A stretch of 64,000 bases of DNA, from assembly GCA_014155875.1 (NCBI GenBank), contig JACEFZ010025810.1:134501-198500 (forward strand). The letters run 5' to 3'. Below the pieces are notes generated by a model that saw only the letters and a program-made list of their open reading frames with translations, ran no database searches and was not told the DNA's origin. The translations under genes were made by a program, and so were the position numbers. The DNA comes from Cepaea nemoralis (Eukaryota; Mollusca; Gastropoda; Stylommatophora; Helicidae). This document shows, piece by piece, positions 1 to 11,619 of the stretch; position 1 is the stretch's first letter, and each line of letters starts with the position of its first letter.

Positions 1-1028
1 CAGGTAGTGTGATCAGTTGCCTTCCTCCTAGGTTGTCCGTATATCATCAGGTAGTGTGATCAGTTGCCTTCCTCCTAGGTTGTCCGTATATCATCAGGTA
101 GTGTGATAAGTTGCCTTCCTCCTAGGTTGTCAGTATATCATCAGGTAGTGTGATCAGTTGCCTTCCTCCTAGGTTGTCCGTATATCATCAGGTAGTGTGA
201 TCAGTTGCCTTCCTCCTAGGTTGTCCGTATATCATCAAGTAGTGTGATCAGTTGCCTTCCTCCTAGGTTGTCCGTATATCATCAGGTAGTGTGATCAGTT
301 GCCTTCCTCCTAGGTTGTCCGTATATCATCAGGTAGTGTGATAAGTTGCCTTCCTCCTAGGTTGTCAGTATATCATCAGGTAGTGTGATCAGTTGCCTTC
401 CTCCTAGGTTGTCCGTATATCATCAGGTAGTGTGATCAGTTGCCTTCCTCCTAGGTTGTCCGTATATCATCAGGTAGTGTGATCAGTTGCCTTCCTCCTA
501 GGTTGTCCGTATATCATCAGGTAGTGTGATCAGTTGCCTTCCTCCTAGGTTGTCCGTATATCATCAGGTAGTGTGATCAGTTGCCTTTCTCCTAGGTTGT
601 CCGCATATCATCAGGTAGTGTGATCAGTTGCCTTCCTCCTAGGTTGTCCGTATATCATCAGGTAGTGTGATAAGTTGCCTTCCTCCTAGGTTGTTAGTAT
701 ATCATCAGGTAGTGTGATCAGTTGCCTTCCTCCTAGGTTGTCCGTATATCATCAGGTAGTGTGATCAGTTGCCTTCCTCCTAGGTTGTCCGTATATCATC
801 AAGTAGTGTGATCAGTTGCCTTCCTCCTAGGTTGTCCGTATATCATCAGGTAGTGTGATCAGTTGCCTTCCTCCTAGGTTGTCCGTATATCATCAGGTAG
901 TGTGATTAGTTGCCTTCCTTTTAGGTTGTCCGTATATCATCAGGTAGTGTGATCAGTTGCCTTCCTCCTAGGTTGTCCGTATATCATCAGGTAGTGTGAT
1001 CAGTTGCCTTCCTCCTAGGTTGTCCGTC
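1..1028. repeat. 47-bp satellite/minisatellite array (about 22 units)
   Basis: A head-to-tail array with an exact 47-bp period (for example CAGGTAGTGTGATCAGTTGC begins at 1, 48, 95 and so on) fills the start of the window and is cut by the window edge, so its true length is unknown. Units are nearly identical. Recurrent variants are GATAAG with CAGTATAT or TAGTATAT (units 3, 8, 15) and AAGTAGTG (units 6, 18). The array ends inside a unit at about 1028, where the sequence changes to CCCAAGAAAATTC. No open frame or RNA gene is supported. Seen directly; its function is unknown. Confidence 0.97.
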
Positions 1029-1282
1029 CCAAGAAAATTCTCAAAAGTATCCAATTCGAAGTGTTTCGATGCTGGATCTATCACTGCCGAATCTATCACG
1101 TGCCGGAAATAAGAATTTTGCCTAGACTGAAGACTGAACCAGACGACAGTGTTTATAGCCAAGCACATTAACTACCATGTTGCTACGGCTTAGTTCTACA
1201 ACTGCAATCGTAATCACTCTACACGCGGTTAGTATATCCATAGGAAATAGACTGACCGCGGAACACATTTATACATCTAGAA

Positions 1283-1700
1283 CAGTGGTTCTCAACCTGT
1301 GGGGAATTCCCACCCCCCTCCCCCAGGGGGGAATTTTAGGGTTTCCAGGGGGGAATTAAGATTATTTCTAGATTGTGTTAATACAAGAACCGATTACTTG
1401 ATATTGTTTTTCCCTTCATACTTTACGGTTCTGTACGTATCACCCTTCTGAAATTCATTTTATAACGTAAGTAGATCCGCAAATCACATTTTATGTAGAT
1501 GTCTAGACTTGTTTTAGTGTGTGCTATTAAATTTAGCTTCAGTTATTACGTATAATGTGTAGGGGCAGGGGAAAATTTTTAGGGAGGAAATACAAAAGGG
1601 GGAGTGACGTTCTAAAATATGGTGAAGGAGGGGGGGGGGGAGGAATGACGTCCTAAAAATATGGTGAAGGGGGACACGGGCCAAAAAAGGTTAATTTTAA
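1283..1700. mobile_element. degraded hAT-like MITE (left end visible)
   Basis: CAGTGGTTCTCAACCTG at 1283 is the classic terminal motif of one group of hAT transposons. It is preceded by ATCTAGAA, which fits the NTCTAGAN-like hAT target consensus. The interior has G-rich blocks and no coding frame. The right end is not clear: CACTG near 1712 could be the degenerate partner, but the LINE-A copy 1 3' end lies in the same place and no matching 8-bp duplication was found. Called from one end only. Confidence 0.45.
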
Positions 1701-1739
1701 CCCTCGTTGTTCACTGTGCTACCGTATGTTGTTTGTCCA

Positions 1740-2756
1740 TCAAGAATGATGATGACCATCCATTACATCCAGTGGGGTTGAAGGTGTGGAGCCGTGGGTT
1801 CTAAAATGGCTGATAAGGCCTATTTTGGCTCGAAATGTTCTTTGACAATGTGGACAAAGAATGCTTGACGTCTCTGGAGGAGGATTTCCTGCAGTGGTTT
1901 TTCTGTCCTGCCTTTTCTTCACAGCTCTTGCAGTCCTGGTTGCCTCACATATGACTGCACCTTTGCGCAATGATGCACGCCACGAATTTCGGTCTCTGGC
2001 TGCAGCCTCCCAGGTGTCATGATGAATTCCAAAAGCATTCAGTGAAATTTTCAGAGTGTCTTTAAAACGTTTCCTCTGGCCACCTTGGGAGCGTTTACCA
2101 CAACGCAGTTCGCTGTAAAAAATTCGTTTAGGGAGCCTGTGATCTGGCATGCGAGTCAAGTGATCAGCCCAGCGAATCTGATTCTTCATCAGTAGAGTGT
2201 GGATACTGGGTATGGATGCTCTTTCTAGGACTTCAGTGTCTGGAATCTTGTCTTGCCATTTAATCTTCAGTAGCTTCCTTAGGCAGACTGTGTGGAAGTG
2301 GTTTAATTTCCTAGCGTGTCGCTGATAAACAGTCCAGGTTTCACAAGCATATAGCAGTGTGGATAATACAACTGCTTTGTAGACTTTTAGCTTTGTTTGC
2401 AGGCTTATTCCAGTTCTGTCCCATACATTCTTGTACAGTCTGCCAAAGGCTGCACTGGCCTTGGAGATTCTTGCATTCACTTCGTCAACGATTGTGGCAG
2501 CTTGTGACACGGTGCTGCCAAGATAGGTAAATTTGTCCACAACACTTAGTCTATGATCATTCACTTTGATATTCGGCACAGTGTGATTATTCCCTGGAGC
2601 TGGCTGGTACATAACTACAGTCTTCTCCAAGTTGATATTGAGCCCAAAGTTGGCACAGGCATGTGAGAAAGCTGAAACATTATGTTTACATGTCCGCCTC
2701 TGAGTTGGCGTATAGAGCGCAATCATCAGCAAACAGGAGCTCTCTGACGGTGCCAC
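1740..2756 (-). pseudogene. LINE-A copy 1 ORF2 C-terminal part with C2H2 zinc finger
   Basis: The frame covers the end of the RT thumb and the conserved C-terminal LINE region: a KFTYLGS block, LLYACETW, a LRKLLKIKWQDKIPDTEVL stretch, then the arginine-rich linker. It ends with one C2H2 finger (C-x2-C-x12-H-x3-H; CPHC at about residue 299) and a GHHHS tail before the stop. The catalytic FADD motif lies just upstream, near 2730, in the frame of the preceding RT segment. An in-frame TGA at about 2785 and a frameshift near 2690 separate this part from the RT core, so the copy is dead. The finger is presumably a nucleic-acid-binding module for target or RNA recognition (inference). Confidence 0.85.
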
Positions 2757-2784
2757 TGTTAATTTTGGTTTTAGCTTTCAGCCT

Positions 2785-4245
2785 TCAGAGATTGAATAAC
2801 TTTCCATCCATACGGTAGTTGATGTCTATTCCAATGTCGTCGTTCTCGAAGGCATTCATCAACATGGCTGAAAACATGAGGCTGAACAGTGTTGGTGCCA
2901 GGACACATCCTTGCTTCACTCCATTGGTGACAGGAAAGGGTTCAGACAGCTCACCATTTTCTTGTACTCTTGCCTGCATGCCGTCATGAAATAGCCGCAC
3001 TATTTGGACAAACTTTCGTGGACAGCCATATTTTGCCATAATCTTCCACAGTCCTTCTCTGCTGACTGTATCAAAAGCCTTGGTAAGGTCAATGAAAGTG
3101 GAGAACATTTCGCAGTTCTGTTCCTGACATTTCTCTTGCAGCTGCCTTGCAGCGAAAATCATGTCAACAGTTCCACGTTCTTTTCTGAAGCCACATTGAC
3201 TCTCAGGAAGAAGACCTTGATCGAGATGGGCTGTGAGGCGATTGAGAAGAATTCTGGCGAGTATCTTCCCTGCAATTGAAAGCAAGGAGATGCCTCGGTG
3301 GTTGTCACAGGATTGGCGGTTTCCTTTACGTTTGTAAAGGTGGACTATTGACGCGTCCTTAAAATCTTGTGGCATGGTCTCGTTCATCCATATGTTTGTG
3401 AAGACTCGGTGAAGCTGCTCTGTTAGGACCGGCCCACCTGCCTTGTATATCTCTGCTGGGATGGAGTCAGGACCAGGTGCCTTGCCGCTGGAGAGTTGCT
3501 GGATGGCTTTGTTTATTTCCACTATGGTTGGCAGGTCATCAAGAGTCTCATTGGTGGGAACTTGAGGAAGGCAATTGATGGTTTCATCATCGAAGAAGGA
3601 AGTTGCATTTAAGATTTTGCTGAAATGCTCTGCCCAGCGTTGGAGGATTTCTTTCTTATCGGTGACCAATGTTCCCCCGTCTGCACTGAGGAGGGGAACT
3701 ATGCCTGGTGATGAAGGACCATAGACCGCTTTCAGTGAGTCGTAGAAGTTTTTCATATCGTGTCTGTCAGCAAAGCCCTGAATTTCATCAGCTTTGCTGC
3801 TCAGCCAGGAGTCCCGCATGTGCCGAAGTTTCTGCTGCACTACTCTCTGAATGTTCTTGAAAGCATCTTTGTTTGATGTTGACTTTGGGTCATTCAAATG
3901 TGCCTTGAGGAGAAGATGTTTCTCGGCCAGCAATTGGTTGATGTCTTGGGAATTTTCATCAAACCAGTCTTTAGGCTTTCGGGGGGCTGGACCCAGGATT
4001 TCCATAGCAGTGTTGTAAATCGTGTCCTTTAGGGCTCTCCATTCTGTTTCTGTATCCTGTTTTGCTTCAGCACTGGGCTTGAGGCGGTCTTCCAGCATAT
4101 TTTCAAACGACTGCTGCATTTTCTTGCTGTTTAGGCGGGTGACATTTAGCTTTGTTTGCATTTTTGCCCCTTGAGGACGCCGTGGTGGCCTGATGTGGAT
4201 GTTCATTTTCGATGAGACGATGGTCTGTCCAACATTCGGCACCAC
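2785..4245 (-). pseudogene. LINE-A copy 1 reverse transcriptase core
   Basis: Encodes the linker and RT fingers/palm of the ORF2 polyprotein. Visible RT blocks: APGPDSIPAE (about residue 256), the HRGISLLSIAGKILARI block (about 315), SQCGFRKERGTVD (about 350), the catalytic IDLTKAFDTV (about 389) and NGVKQGCVLAPTLF (about 443). The last catalytic motif (FADD) lies after the terminating TGA, in the neighbouring segment. A frameshift near 4215 separates it from the endonuclease frame. In an active element this enzyme would copy its own RNA onto nicked chromosomal DNA. The long conserved frame means the copy is not ancient. Confidence 0.9.
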
Positions 4246-5050
4246 ACATGGATTTTGTCACTCGAACGTCTTGTCTGTCACTCCTCCTGACGATTACATA
4301 GTCAATGAGGTGCCAGTGTTTAGAGCGAGGGTGCATCCACGATGTCCTATTTCTCATGGGGAGACGGAAAATTGTGTTCGTAATCAGGAGATCATGTTCG
4401 GCACATGTCTGAAGGAGGCGGAGTCCATTGGTGTTACAATTTCCGACTCCTTGCTTTCCAATAATGCCACTCCAAGAGGTGGTGTCCGTGCCTACTCTGG
4501 CATTGAAATCCCCAAGGAGTATAAGTTTGTCTCCTTTGGGAACAGATGTTAATACATTGTGCAGGTCCTCATAGAACTTATTCTTGACATCATCTTCGTT
4601 GGTCATAGTTGGTGCGTAGACACTCACAATGGTTGCGTGCTTCCTTCCATTCAGCAGAGGCAACTTCATGGTCATGAGCCTGTCGTTTACAGCCTTTGGA
4701 AATCCAGCTAATTTGCCGACCAGGGCCGACTTAATGGCAAATCCCACACCGGATTGGCGTCTTTCCTCGCTTTTCCTTCCACTCCAGAAAAATGTGTAGC
4801 CGGCACCAATTTCACAGATTTGGCCTTCTTCTGCAAGTCGTGTCTCGCTCAAGGCTGCAATGTCGATGTTGTACCTGCCCAGCTCTCTCCCAATCAGTGC
4901 TGTTCGTCTCTCTGGACCTGACGCGCCGTCTCTGTCAAGTAGGGTGCGTACATTCCAAGTTCCAATTGTTAAGGGAATATGGTTTACTCTTTTAGCTTTG
5001 CTTGTTTTATCTTTCTTTGTATGTCGACCGCAGTTTAGGGTACCCACCAA
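4103..5050 (-). pseudogene. LINE-A copy 1 AP-endonuclease domain
   Basis: An exonuclease-endonuclease-phosphatase fold at the N-terminus of ORF2, the nickase that starts target-primed reverse transcription. Motifs in order: GTWNVRTL (about residue 29), LSETRL (about 66), VSVYAPT (about 139), LLGDFNARVG (about 175), the IDYVIVRR block (about 250) and CWTDHRLI (about 273). All key catalytic residues of the family (N, E, Y, D/N, D, D-H) are visible. The frame then runs out of phase at about 4215, and the last 40 residues are frameshifted nonsense. The first ATG is at 5050. Confidence 0.9.
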
Positions 5051-5800
5051 CCGCGGCTAGCTGGTTAGGTAGTGATGAAGCAGACAATGTTTAGGGCACC
5101 TTTTCTAGCCCCTTCCTCATGCTATGGAGGTGAGCAGTGTGTTCCTATAGAGGGCTGCTCAGTCGCTCAGGGGGCTGCCGAATCCCACTGCTGCTCCGGT
5201 CAGTAGAAGACAGGCCTGAGCCGCCTGTGTGGAGGTCTGCGACTACGGCTGCCAGCGTACCCACGCCTGCCGCTTTGCCGCTCGCCCATCGCCACAGGGC
5301 TTGAAGGTGATATGTGACGTTGGATGAAGAATGACTTGCGCGATGACTCGGATTAAAGTGAGGAAGAGTTGCGCAATTCGTCGACCTCACTCTCTCGCCT
5401 GAGTCCATCTTAGTCCAGTGGCAAGACAAGTCGAGACGATTGGAGACGAATACAGGTGCAGTGGATGACCAGGGCGCTCTACGTGCCTTGCCGTGCTCAT
5501 TACGTTCCACAACGCTTTGCAGGTAAACGCCGTCTTGCCCGTTGAATCAGGAATGATTTCTTCCGCGCAGTCTGCCGAATCCTGTCTTCACATGCTGGGT
5601 AGGCATACCCTAGTTTACTTCTTGGTTTGACACCAAATCGGATACCCATGCCTGGTTTAGCCAGCCTCTCACAGCTGTTGCCCGGGGGGTGGCCGCTGTC
5701 GCATGCTGACAGCTACTAGGAGCCACAGGCACGAGCTGGGTGTCAGACTTGGACCAGTGGGGGATGGGTCCTGAAAGGACATGAGAGCCATCCTTACCAA
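5051..5800. other. GC-rich head-to-head region between two LINE-A leaders
   Basis: This stretch holds the 5' leader of LINE-A copy 1 (minus) and the start of the copy 2 leader (plus). It is much more GC-rich than the rest of the window. Short open frames on both strands show no homology I recognise and are best explained by base composition. LINE promoters are usually internal to the 5' UTR, so divergent transcription from here is possible (inference). Confidence 0.5.
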
Positions 5801-6579
5801 AGGTGCTACCAATGCCTGACACCCCGTACCCCCCTAACTACCGTATAACAGTAGACGGTACTACCTGGTTTCTGTTAGCGCCGAACGTTGGGCGGCGCTT
5901 ACCAAACCCGACACCCCACATTGTGCCAACGGCTTCGGGCGGAAGAGCGCAATTGGGAGGGTACAAGCCTTACCCTGGTGCGAGGAAATGCAAGCTAAAG
6001 ACAAAATTGTCATGGCAGGGCAGACCAGGCCCTAAGCCTTGGTTGGCAGCTGGTCTAGGATCGAAGCTCCGACAGGCGGACAGTTAGAGCATTGCTTTGC
6101 TGATCCGGCAGCTTCTGCAGCTTGTCTTGTTCCAGATGTAGGGGTGTTACCTTTCCTCTGGAGTGAACTAGGGAGGCCGAGAGAGGGATCATGCTGCATG
6201 GGCAACACATGATCTCTATATTTTAGCCCAGGCTTTGTGCTATGGAGAGGCAATAACTCCATCCCTGGTCTTAACTGGTCTCGGAATCAAAGCGAGAGGC
6301 AACTGTTACGGGTTATAAGTCCTTGTCAGTTGGCGTAGACACGGGGCGCCACGCGTTGCCTCTGACGGTGGGAGACACCTATAGGTGTCACTGATCAGCT
6401 ACCGCCCGCCTCAAGCTGGGCAGCCCCCAGCCAATTGGGTGCTGATCCGCCACAGCCTGCCTGCTTCAATGGGTGCTTGGGGCTAGGACAAAATCTGAAT
6501 CGCAGGCTGTAAAACCAATGCACCAGGTACAAACAAAAATAAAAATAGAAACCTCAAGCTACGGCTTGCAACCTGGAAC

Positions 6580-7383
6580 GTGAGAACCATGTGTCCAGGA
6601 ATTTCCACTGACTTGACCAATATTGACGATGTGAGAAAAACGGCTGTGATTGACGCCGAACTCAATCGTCTTAACATTGATATTGCTGGCCAGCAGGAGA
6701 CTCGCCTCGCTGAGGAAGGGTCACTCAGGGAAAACAACTACACCTTTTTCTGGAAGGGTAGAGGGCAGGCAGAAAAAAGGCAACACGGTGTGGGCTTTGC
6801 AGTGAAGAATTCGCTACTGGGAATGATTGAAATTCCAGCAGGAGGAAATGAAAGACTATTATCCCTGCGCTTGGCAACCTCTTGTGGGTTTGCCACCATT
6901 ATTACTGCATATGCACCGACACTCGATTCCTCTGATGATGTGAAGGATTTCTTCTATGGGGAGTTAGACTCCGTGATCAAGGCAGTTCCAAAATCTGACT
7001 ACATTTATATGCTCGGTGATTTCAATGCTCGTGTGGGCAAGGACTCGAGTTCATGGCCAGTGTGCCTTGGAAAATACAACATCGGTCGCATGAATGAAAA
7101 TGGGCAAAGGCTGCTGGAGCATTGCACCAGTAATGACCTATGTATTACAAACTCTTTTTTTAAAACAAAAGAGATGCATAAGGTCACATGGAAACATCCA
7201 AGATCCGGCCATTGGCACCAGCTGGACTTCATCATCACACGGAGACAACATCTGAACCTTATATCATTGACTCGTAGTTACCACAGTGCTGACTGTGATA
7301 CGGATCATTCTTTGGTTGTTGCAAGGGTTAGACTGAGACCAAAGAGAATCTACACAGCTAATACAAATCTAGCCCAGGATTAA
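6580..7383 (+). pseudogene. LINE-A copy 2 AP-endonuclease domain
   Basis: The N-terminal nickase of ORF2. The coding sense extends upstream of the first ATG: ATWNVRTM is encoded at about 6565-6590, so the true start is probably nearer 6510. Visible motifs: QQETRLAEEGS, TAYAPTLDSSDD, YMLGDFNARVGK, KHPRSGHWHQLDFIITRR and DCDTDHSLVV. About 804 bp remain open. A single frameshift near 7370 replaces the linker by a stop; the RT frame resumes with NIINTHDPEKCFQF. It differs clearly in sequence from copy 1, so the two belong to different LINE-A subfamilies. Confidence 0.9.
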
Positions 7384-9142
7384 TATTATTAACACTCATG
7401 ATCCTGAAAAGTGCTTTCAGTTTCAACAGCAACTTGAAGACGCTTTCACTGATACACCAGAAAATTGTACAGTAAATGAAAAGTGGGGTCAAATTAAGGA
7501 AACTCTTTATAAAACTGCCGTAGGGGTTTACGGCACTGTGGATCATAAGAGGCAGGACTGGTTTGCGGCCAACAGCGAGACTCTGCAGCCCTTGATTGAT
7601 AAGAAGAAAAATGCTCTCTTAAGAAACAAGGAAAGACCAACGCGTAACACTCTGAGTGAGCTAAGGCAAGCTAGGAAGGATGTTCAAAAGGCTGCCAGGC
7701 AGTGTGCAAATGATTATTGGATCAAGTTATGTGAGTCCATTCAAATCGCAAGTGATAAGGGTGACATAAGAAGCATGTATGAAGGAATAAAGAAAGCATG
7801 TGGTCCAGTGATCAAAAGAAGTGCACCATTGAAAACCTTGACTGGAGAAGTCATCACTGATAAGAAGCAGCAGATGGACAGATGGGTAGAGCACTATTTG
7901 GAGCTTTACTCAAGTGAGACCAAACTAGCGGATGATGCCCTCAACGCCATAGAGGCTCTACCAACTCTTGACCACCTGGACACACTTCCCACCATAGCAG
8001 AAGTTAAGTGTGCTATAAATGAACTTGCATCTGGCAAGGCTCCAGGTAAGGATGGGATTCCAATAGAGGTTATCAAGAGTGGGCAAGACACACTCACTAT
8101 ACAGATCCACCAGCTAATAGAGCTATGCTGGCGTGAAGGGCAAGTCCCACAGGATTTCAAAGATTCAAGCATCATAACACTGTACAAGAACAAGGGCGAT
8201 CGGAGCGACTGCAACAACTATAGGGGTATCTCACTTCTGTGTATTGTTGGAAAAGTATTTGCCAGAATTGTTCTGCGCAGACTTCAAGTCCTAGGAGATC
8301 AAGTCTACCCCGAATCACAGTGTGGCTTTCGACAGAACCGGTCTACCACTGATATGATATTCTCATTGCGACAAATGCAAGAAAAATGCCGTGAACAGAA
8401 TCAACCACTGTTTATTGCCTTCATCGACCTCACAAAGGCATTTGATTTAGTCAGTCGTGAGGGTCTGTTCAAGGCACTAAAGAAGATTGGCTGCCCACCA
8501 ACTCTTCTGTCCATTGTGGAATCGTTCCACACAGGCATGAAGGGTATAATCAAGTTTGATGGTGCAACTTCTGAAGAATTTGAAATCAAGAGTGGAGTTA
8601 AGCAAGGTTGTGTACTAGCTCCCACCCTCTTTGGAATATACTTTTCACTTCTACTGAAATATGCATTTCGTGATCAGGATGGTGGTATATACATTCACTC
8701 ACGCTCAGATGGCGGCCTCTACAATGCTCAGAGATTGAAGGCTAAGACCAAAATTAGGAGGGTACTGATCAGAGAGTTGCTTTTTGCAGATGATGCTGCA
8801 GTTACGACCCACTCTGAGGAAGAATTGCAATGTCTACTATCTGCATTCTCCAATGCTTGTTCTGAATTTGGTTTAACAATTAGCAAAAAGAAGACACAGA
8901 TTATGTCACAAGGTGCACATGGGGTACCATCAATCTTTATTGACGACGCCGAACTAGAGATAGTAGACCATTTTACATATCTAGGATCAGTGGTAAATAG
9001 CAAATTATCCCTAGATCAGGAAATCAACATCCGGATTGGTAAGGCAGCAACAACAATGAACAGGTTAAGAAAAAGAGTCTGGGAGAACAGGAAGCTTACT
9101 GCCAAAACAAAAGTCCTTGTCTATCAAGTCCTGTGTCCTTAG
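7384..9142 (+). pseudogene. LINE-A copy 2 linker and reverse transcriptase
   Basis: A long open frame (from about 7388) carrying the linker and the complete RT domain: APGKDGIPIE, YKNKGDRSDCNNYRGISLL, SQCGFRQNRSTTDM, the catalytic FIDLTKAFDLV, SGVKQGCVLAPTLFG and the catalytic LLFADDAAV (near 8785). All three catalytic aspartates are present. The frame ends at 9142 only because of a one-base shift; the C-terminal region continues in another frame from about 9117. The frame is nearly intact, so this is one of the youngest elements in the window. Confidence 0.93.
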
Positions 9143-9713
9143 TACTCTTCTCTATGGCAGTGAAACCTGGACAACTTACTCACACCAAGAGAACAACTTA
9201 AACAGCTTTCATATGCGGTGTCTGCGAAGAATTCTTGGTATTAAGTGGCAAGACAAAATCACAAATACTGAAGTATTGGAAAGATCAGGTTGTGTGACAG
9301 TTTATTCCATACTCAGTCTTCGTAGACTTAGATGGATAGGACATCTTAGGAGGATGGATGATGGTAGAATACCAAAGGATATCTTTTTTGGTGAATTACA
9401 GATGGGTAAGAGATCTCAGGGTCGGCCTCTACTACGATACAAAGATGTGTGTAAGCGGGACATGATTGATACAGGCATTGATAATGCACATTGGGAGCAA
9501 GTCGCCGCTGAACGTGTTGCATGGAGGGCAAATATCAGAAATGGAATAAAGTCAAAGGAGAAAATTATTGCAGAAAAGTCACACACCAAGCGTTTGAGAC
9601 GTAAGATGGTGCATGATGGTGGAAGTGACCACGTGTTCACATGCACCCACTGTGAACGGACATTTACAGCGCAAATTGGCCTTATCAGTCACACTCGCTA
9701 TCGCCATGGTTAA
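9117..9713 (+). pseudogene. LINE-A copy 2 ORF2 C-terminus with C2H2 zinc finger
   Basis: Encodes the conserved post-RT region (STLLYGSETWTTY, MRCLRRILGIKWQDKITNTEV, LRWIGHLRRM, GKRSQGRP) and a terminal C2H2 finger (C-x2-C-x12-H-x4-H) followed directly by RYRHG and the stop at 9713. The finger is shared with copy 1, though the two copies are otherwise divergent, which points to a functional part of the protein. The frameshift near 9130 joins it to the RT frame. The 3' UTR is under 60 bp. Confidence 0.88.
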
Positions 9714-9772
9714 AAGTTATTATGTCCTTTTTAAAGCACAAACTATTGTCTGTCAAGACGGCAAGGTGCCAA

Positions 9773-10404
<632 letters not shown>

Positions 10405-10815
10405 ATTATGATTCATCGTTATCAGTTGCCTTGCCAACGTCTCGCCGCAGATGCATGTCTCTCCACTGATCTCGGTACGATGTGTTCTGGATCAACTCTA
10501 TTGATATCTCTTCATGCCACCGCCTCAGCCCATCCAGCATTATTTTCTCTTGGCCTGCCTCTAGCTGCTGAAGATATTTCTCCATGTCAACATCTTAATC
10601 CATCAAGCATCATATCTATTGGTCTGCTTCTTCCTCTTGTAGCTCTGATCTCTCCAGTTGTCACGATGTTTTCCAATGCCTCTCTTCTCATCACCTGACC
10701 AAATATTGCAGTGTGTCTCTTTCTTATTGTTGTGCATAATGTTTCAGTTTCATTAGTCTCTTTCAGACAATCGTTGTTAGTTACCCCGGCAGTCCAATGC
10801 ATTCGCAAGGTTGCC
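10405..10815 (-). mobile_element. LINE-B 3' end fragment with an internal 77-bp duplication
   Basis: The minus strand encodes the LINE-B C-terminal region (TNNDCLKETNETETL, RKRHTAIFGQVMRREALENI, MLDGLR, MHLRRDVGKAT-like end), homologous to 31964-32593. The block around CCATCMAGCATYAT occurs twice, about 77 bp apart (near 10530 and 10608), so the C-terminal segment is partly duplicated. Frames are broken. The 3' tail lies near 10405. Confidence 0.8.
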
Positions 10816-11048
10816 GACTCTATGGCCAAGGGGTTTCAGACACAGTTCGTAATCCTGCATACCGCGTTCGAAACACAGCTGAGGGTGATTTGATAGCAGA
10901 CCGCCTTGCGTTTTTTAAAAATAAAATGGTATGGGTGGTCGTTCAGAAAGCAATGGCAATCTACTGAACGTAAACTTGCAAACAGATCACAAACAGCCAA
11001 AAAAATGCTGGGGTTGACTGCGACGTAATTTAAAGGATATGCAACTAA
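10815..11048 (+). mobile_element. SINE1 (tRNA-derived), diverged subfamily
   Basis: The head has an A-box-like ATGGCCAAGGGGTTTCAGAC and a B-box-like GCGTTCGAAACAC. The body has the SINE1 core TCAGAAAGCAATGGCAAWCTACTGA and ends with GCTG...TTGACTGCGACGT...AAAGGATATGCAAAC, as in the copies at 15765 and 41801. The inter-box region differs from the main subfamily and matches the copy at 25775-25990. SINEs are transcribed by Pol III and moved by LINE proteins; the partner LINE is not identified. Confidence 0.75.
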
Positions 11049-11619
11049 CTTCACTCCTCTACATTAGTGATTCTGTCATACCGTTGTATTCTCACTCTTC
11101 TGCACAGGTATCAATTAGTGATTGTAGTTTATTAGTAAATCTATTAGTTGTTCCCTAAGCGTCTTACCATATATTTAGTAGTACCGATTTAAAATTGGAG
11201 TTAAAAGTTCTAAGTTTAGTGCTAAGTTTAACATCCTTTGACTTCCACAAGTGTCCCAATGCTAAATATTGGCTGTGCTGTTTTATATTTGTTGGTGTTC
11301 TGATGAATGCATTTTAACCAAAATACTGTACCCTCTGCGTGTCTTGTTACAGGAAAAAAGATTGCAGGTTTCGTTTGGGCGGGCACTGCCTGACGGAATC
11401 ACTAGACCGTGCAGCGAATCAGTATTATTATCTCAAATCACCCAGCTCACCTGGGAGACGTCGACGGGGTGTATCGACGTCCTTTCAGAAACAAGCTAGG
11501 CAATGTATGTGTGCTTCTGTCTAAACATGGCTTTAAGCTTAAGTAAATTTTACTGATTGTAATGTCAATTACTGAACATCTCATAATTAGGTCCCATTAT
11601 AGATTTGGGGAGCAGTTGT

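Larger units (their letters stand above)
1705..5600 (-). mobile_element. LINE-A copy 1 (APE-type non-LTR retrotransposon)
   Basis: A minus-strand, nearly full-length LINE. Read 5' to 3' it has a GC-rich leader (about 5600-5051), an AP-endonuclease frame, a reverse transcriptase frame and a C-terminal region ending in a C2H2 zinc finger, then a short 3' UTR near 1705-1740 resembling the LINE-A copy 2 tail. It lies head-to-head with copy 2; the boundary between the two leaders (about 5600) is approximate. No TSD could be read. The protein looks RTE-like ('craniofacial development protein 2-like' in automatic annotation), but the clade is not settled by eye. Confidence 0.85.
5600..9772 (+). mobile_element. 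LINE-A copy 2, nearly full length
   Basis: A plus-strand LINE with a ~980-bp GC-rich 5' UTR (about 5600-6579), endonuclease, RT, C-terminal C2H2 finger and a short 3' UTR ending near GGTGCCAATGATATG at about 9772. The 3' end abuts sequence coding for LINE-B RT (GVRQGCVMS...) on the minus strand, so it probably inserted into a LINE-B copy. Only two frameshifts break the coding region (near 7370 and 9130). The 5' UTR segment 5830-6275 and the 3' end recur fused together at 36491-36992. The 5' boundary is approximate. Confidence 0.88.

Noticed and set aside
1..1028. CRISPR array
   Set aside because: Units are continuous 47-bp tandem copies without unique spacers, in a eukaryotic context. The 61-bp, 50-bp and 34-bp arrays were rejected for the same reason.
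1283..1720. Complete hAT element with right end at CACTG (1716)
   Set aside because: The right terminus is not a convincing complement, overlaps the LINE-A copy 1 3' end and lacks the matching 8-bp duplication; only the left end is reported.
1740..5050. Host gene similar to craniofacial development protein 2
   Set aside because: That name in databases comes from BovB-type LINE endonucleases; here the frame is joined to RT and repeated in several LINE copies.
5803..6262. Protein-coding frames in the GC-rich leader (both strands), repeated at 36543-37002
   Set aside because: The similarity is between copies of the LINE-A 5' UTR; frames on both strands stay open by composition, and no known domain appears.
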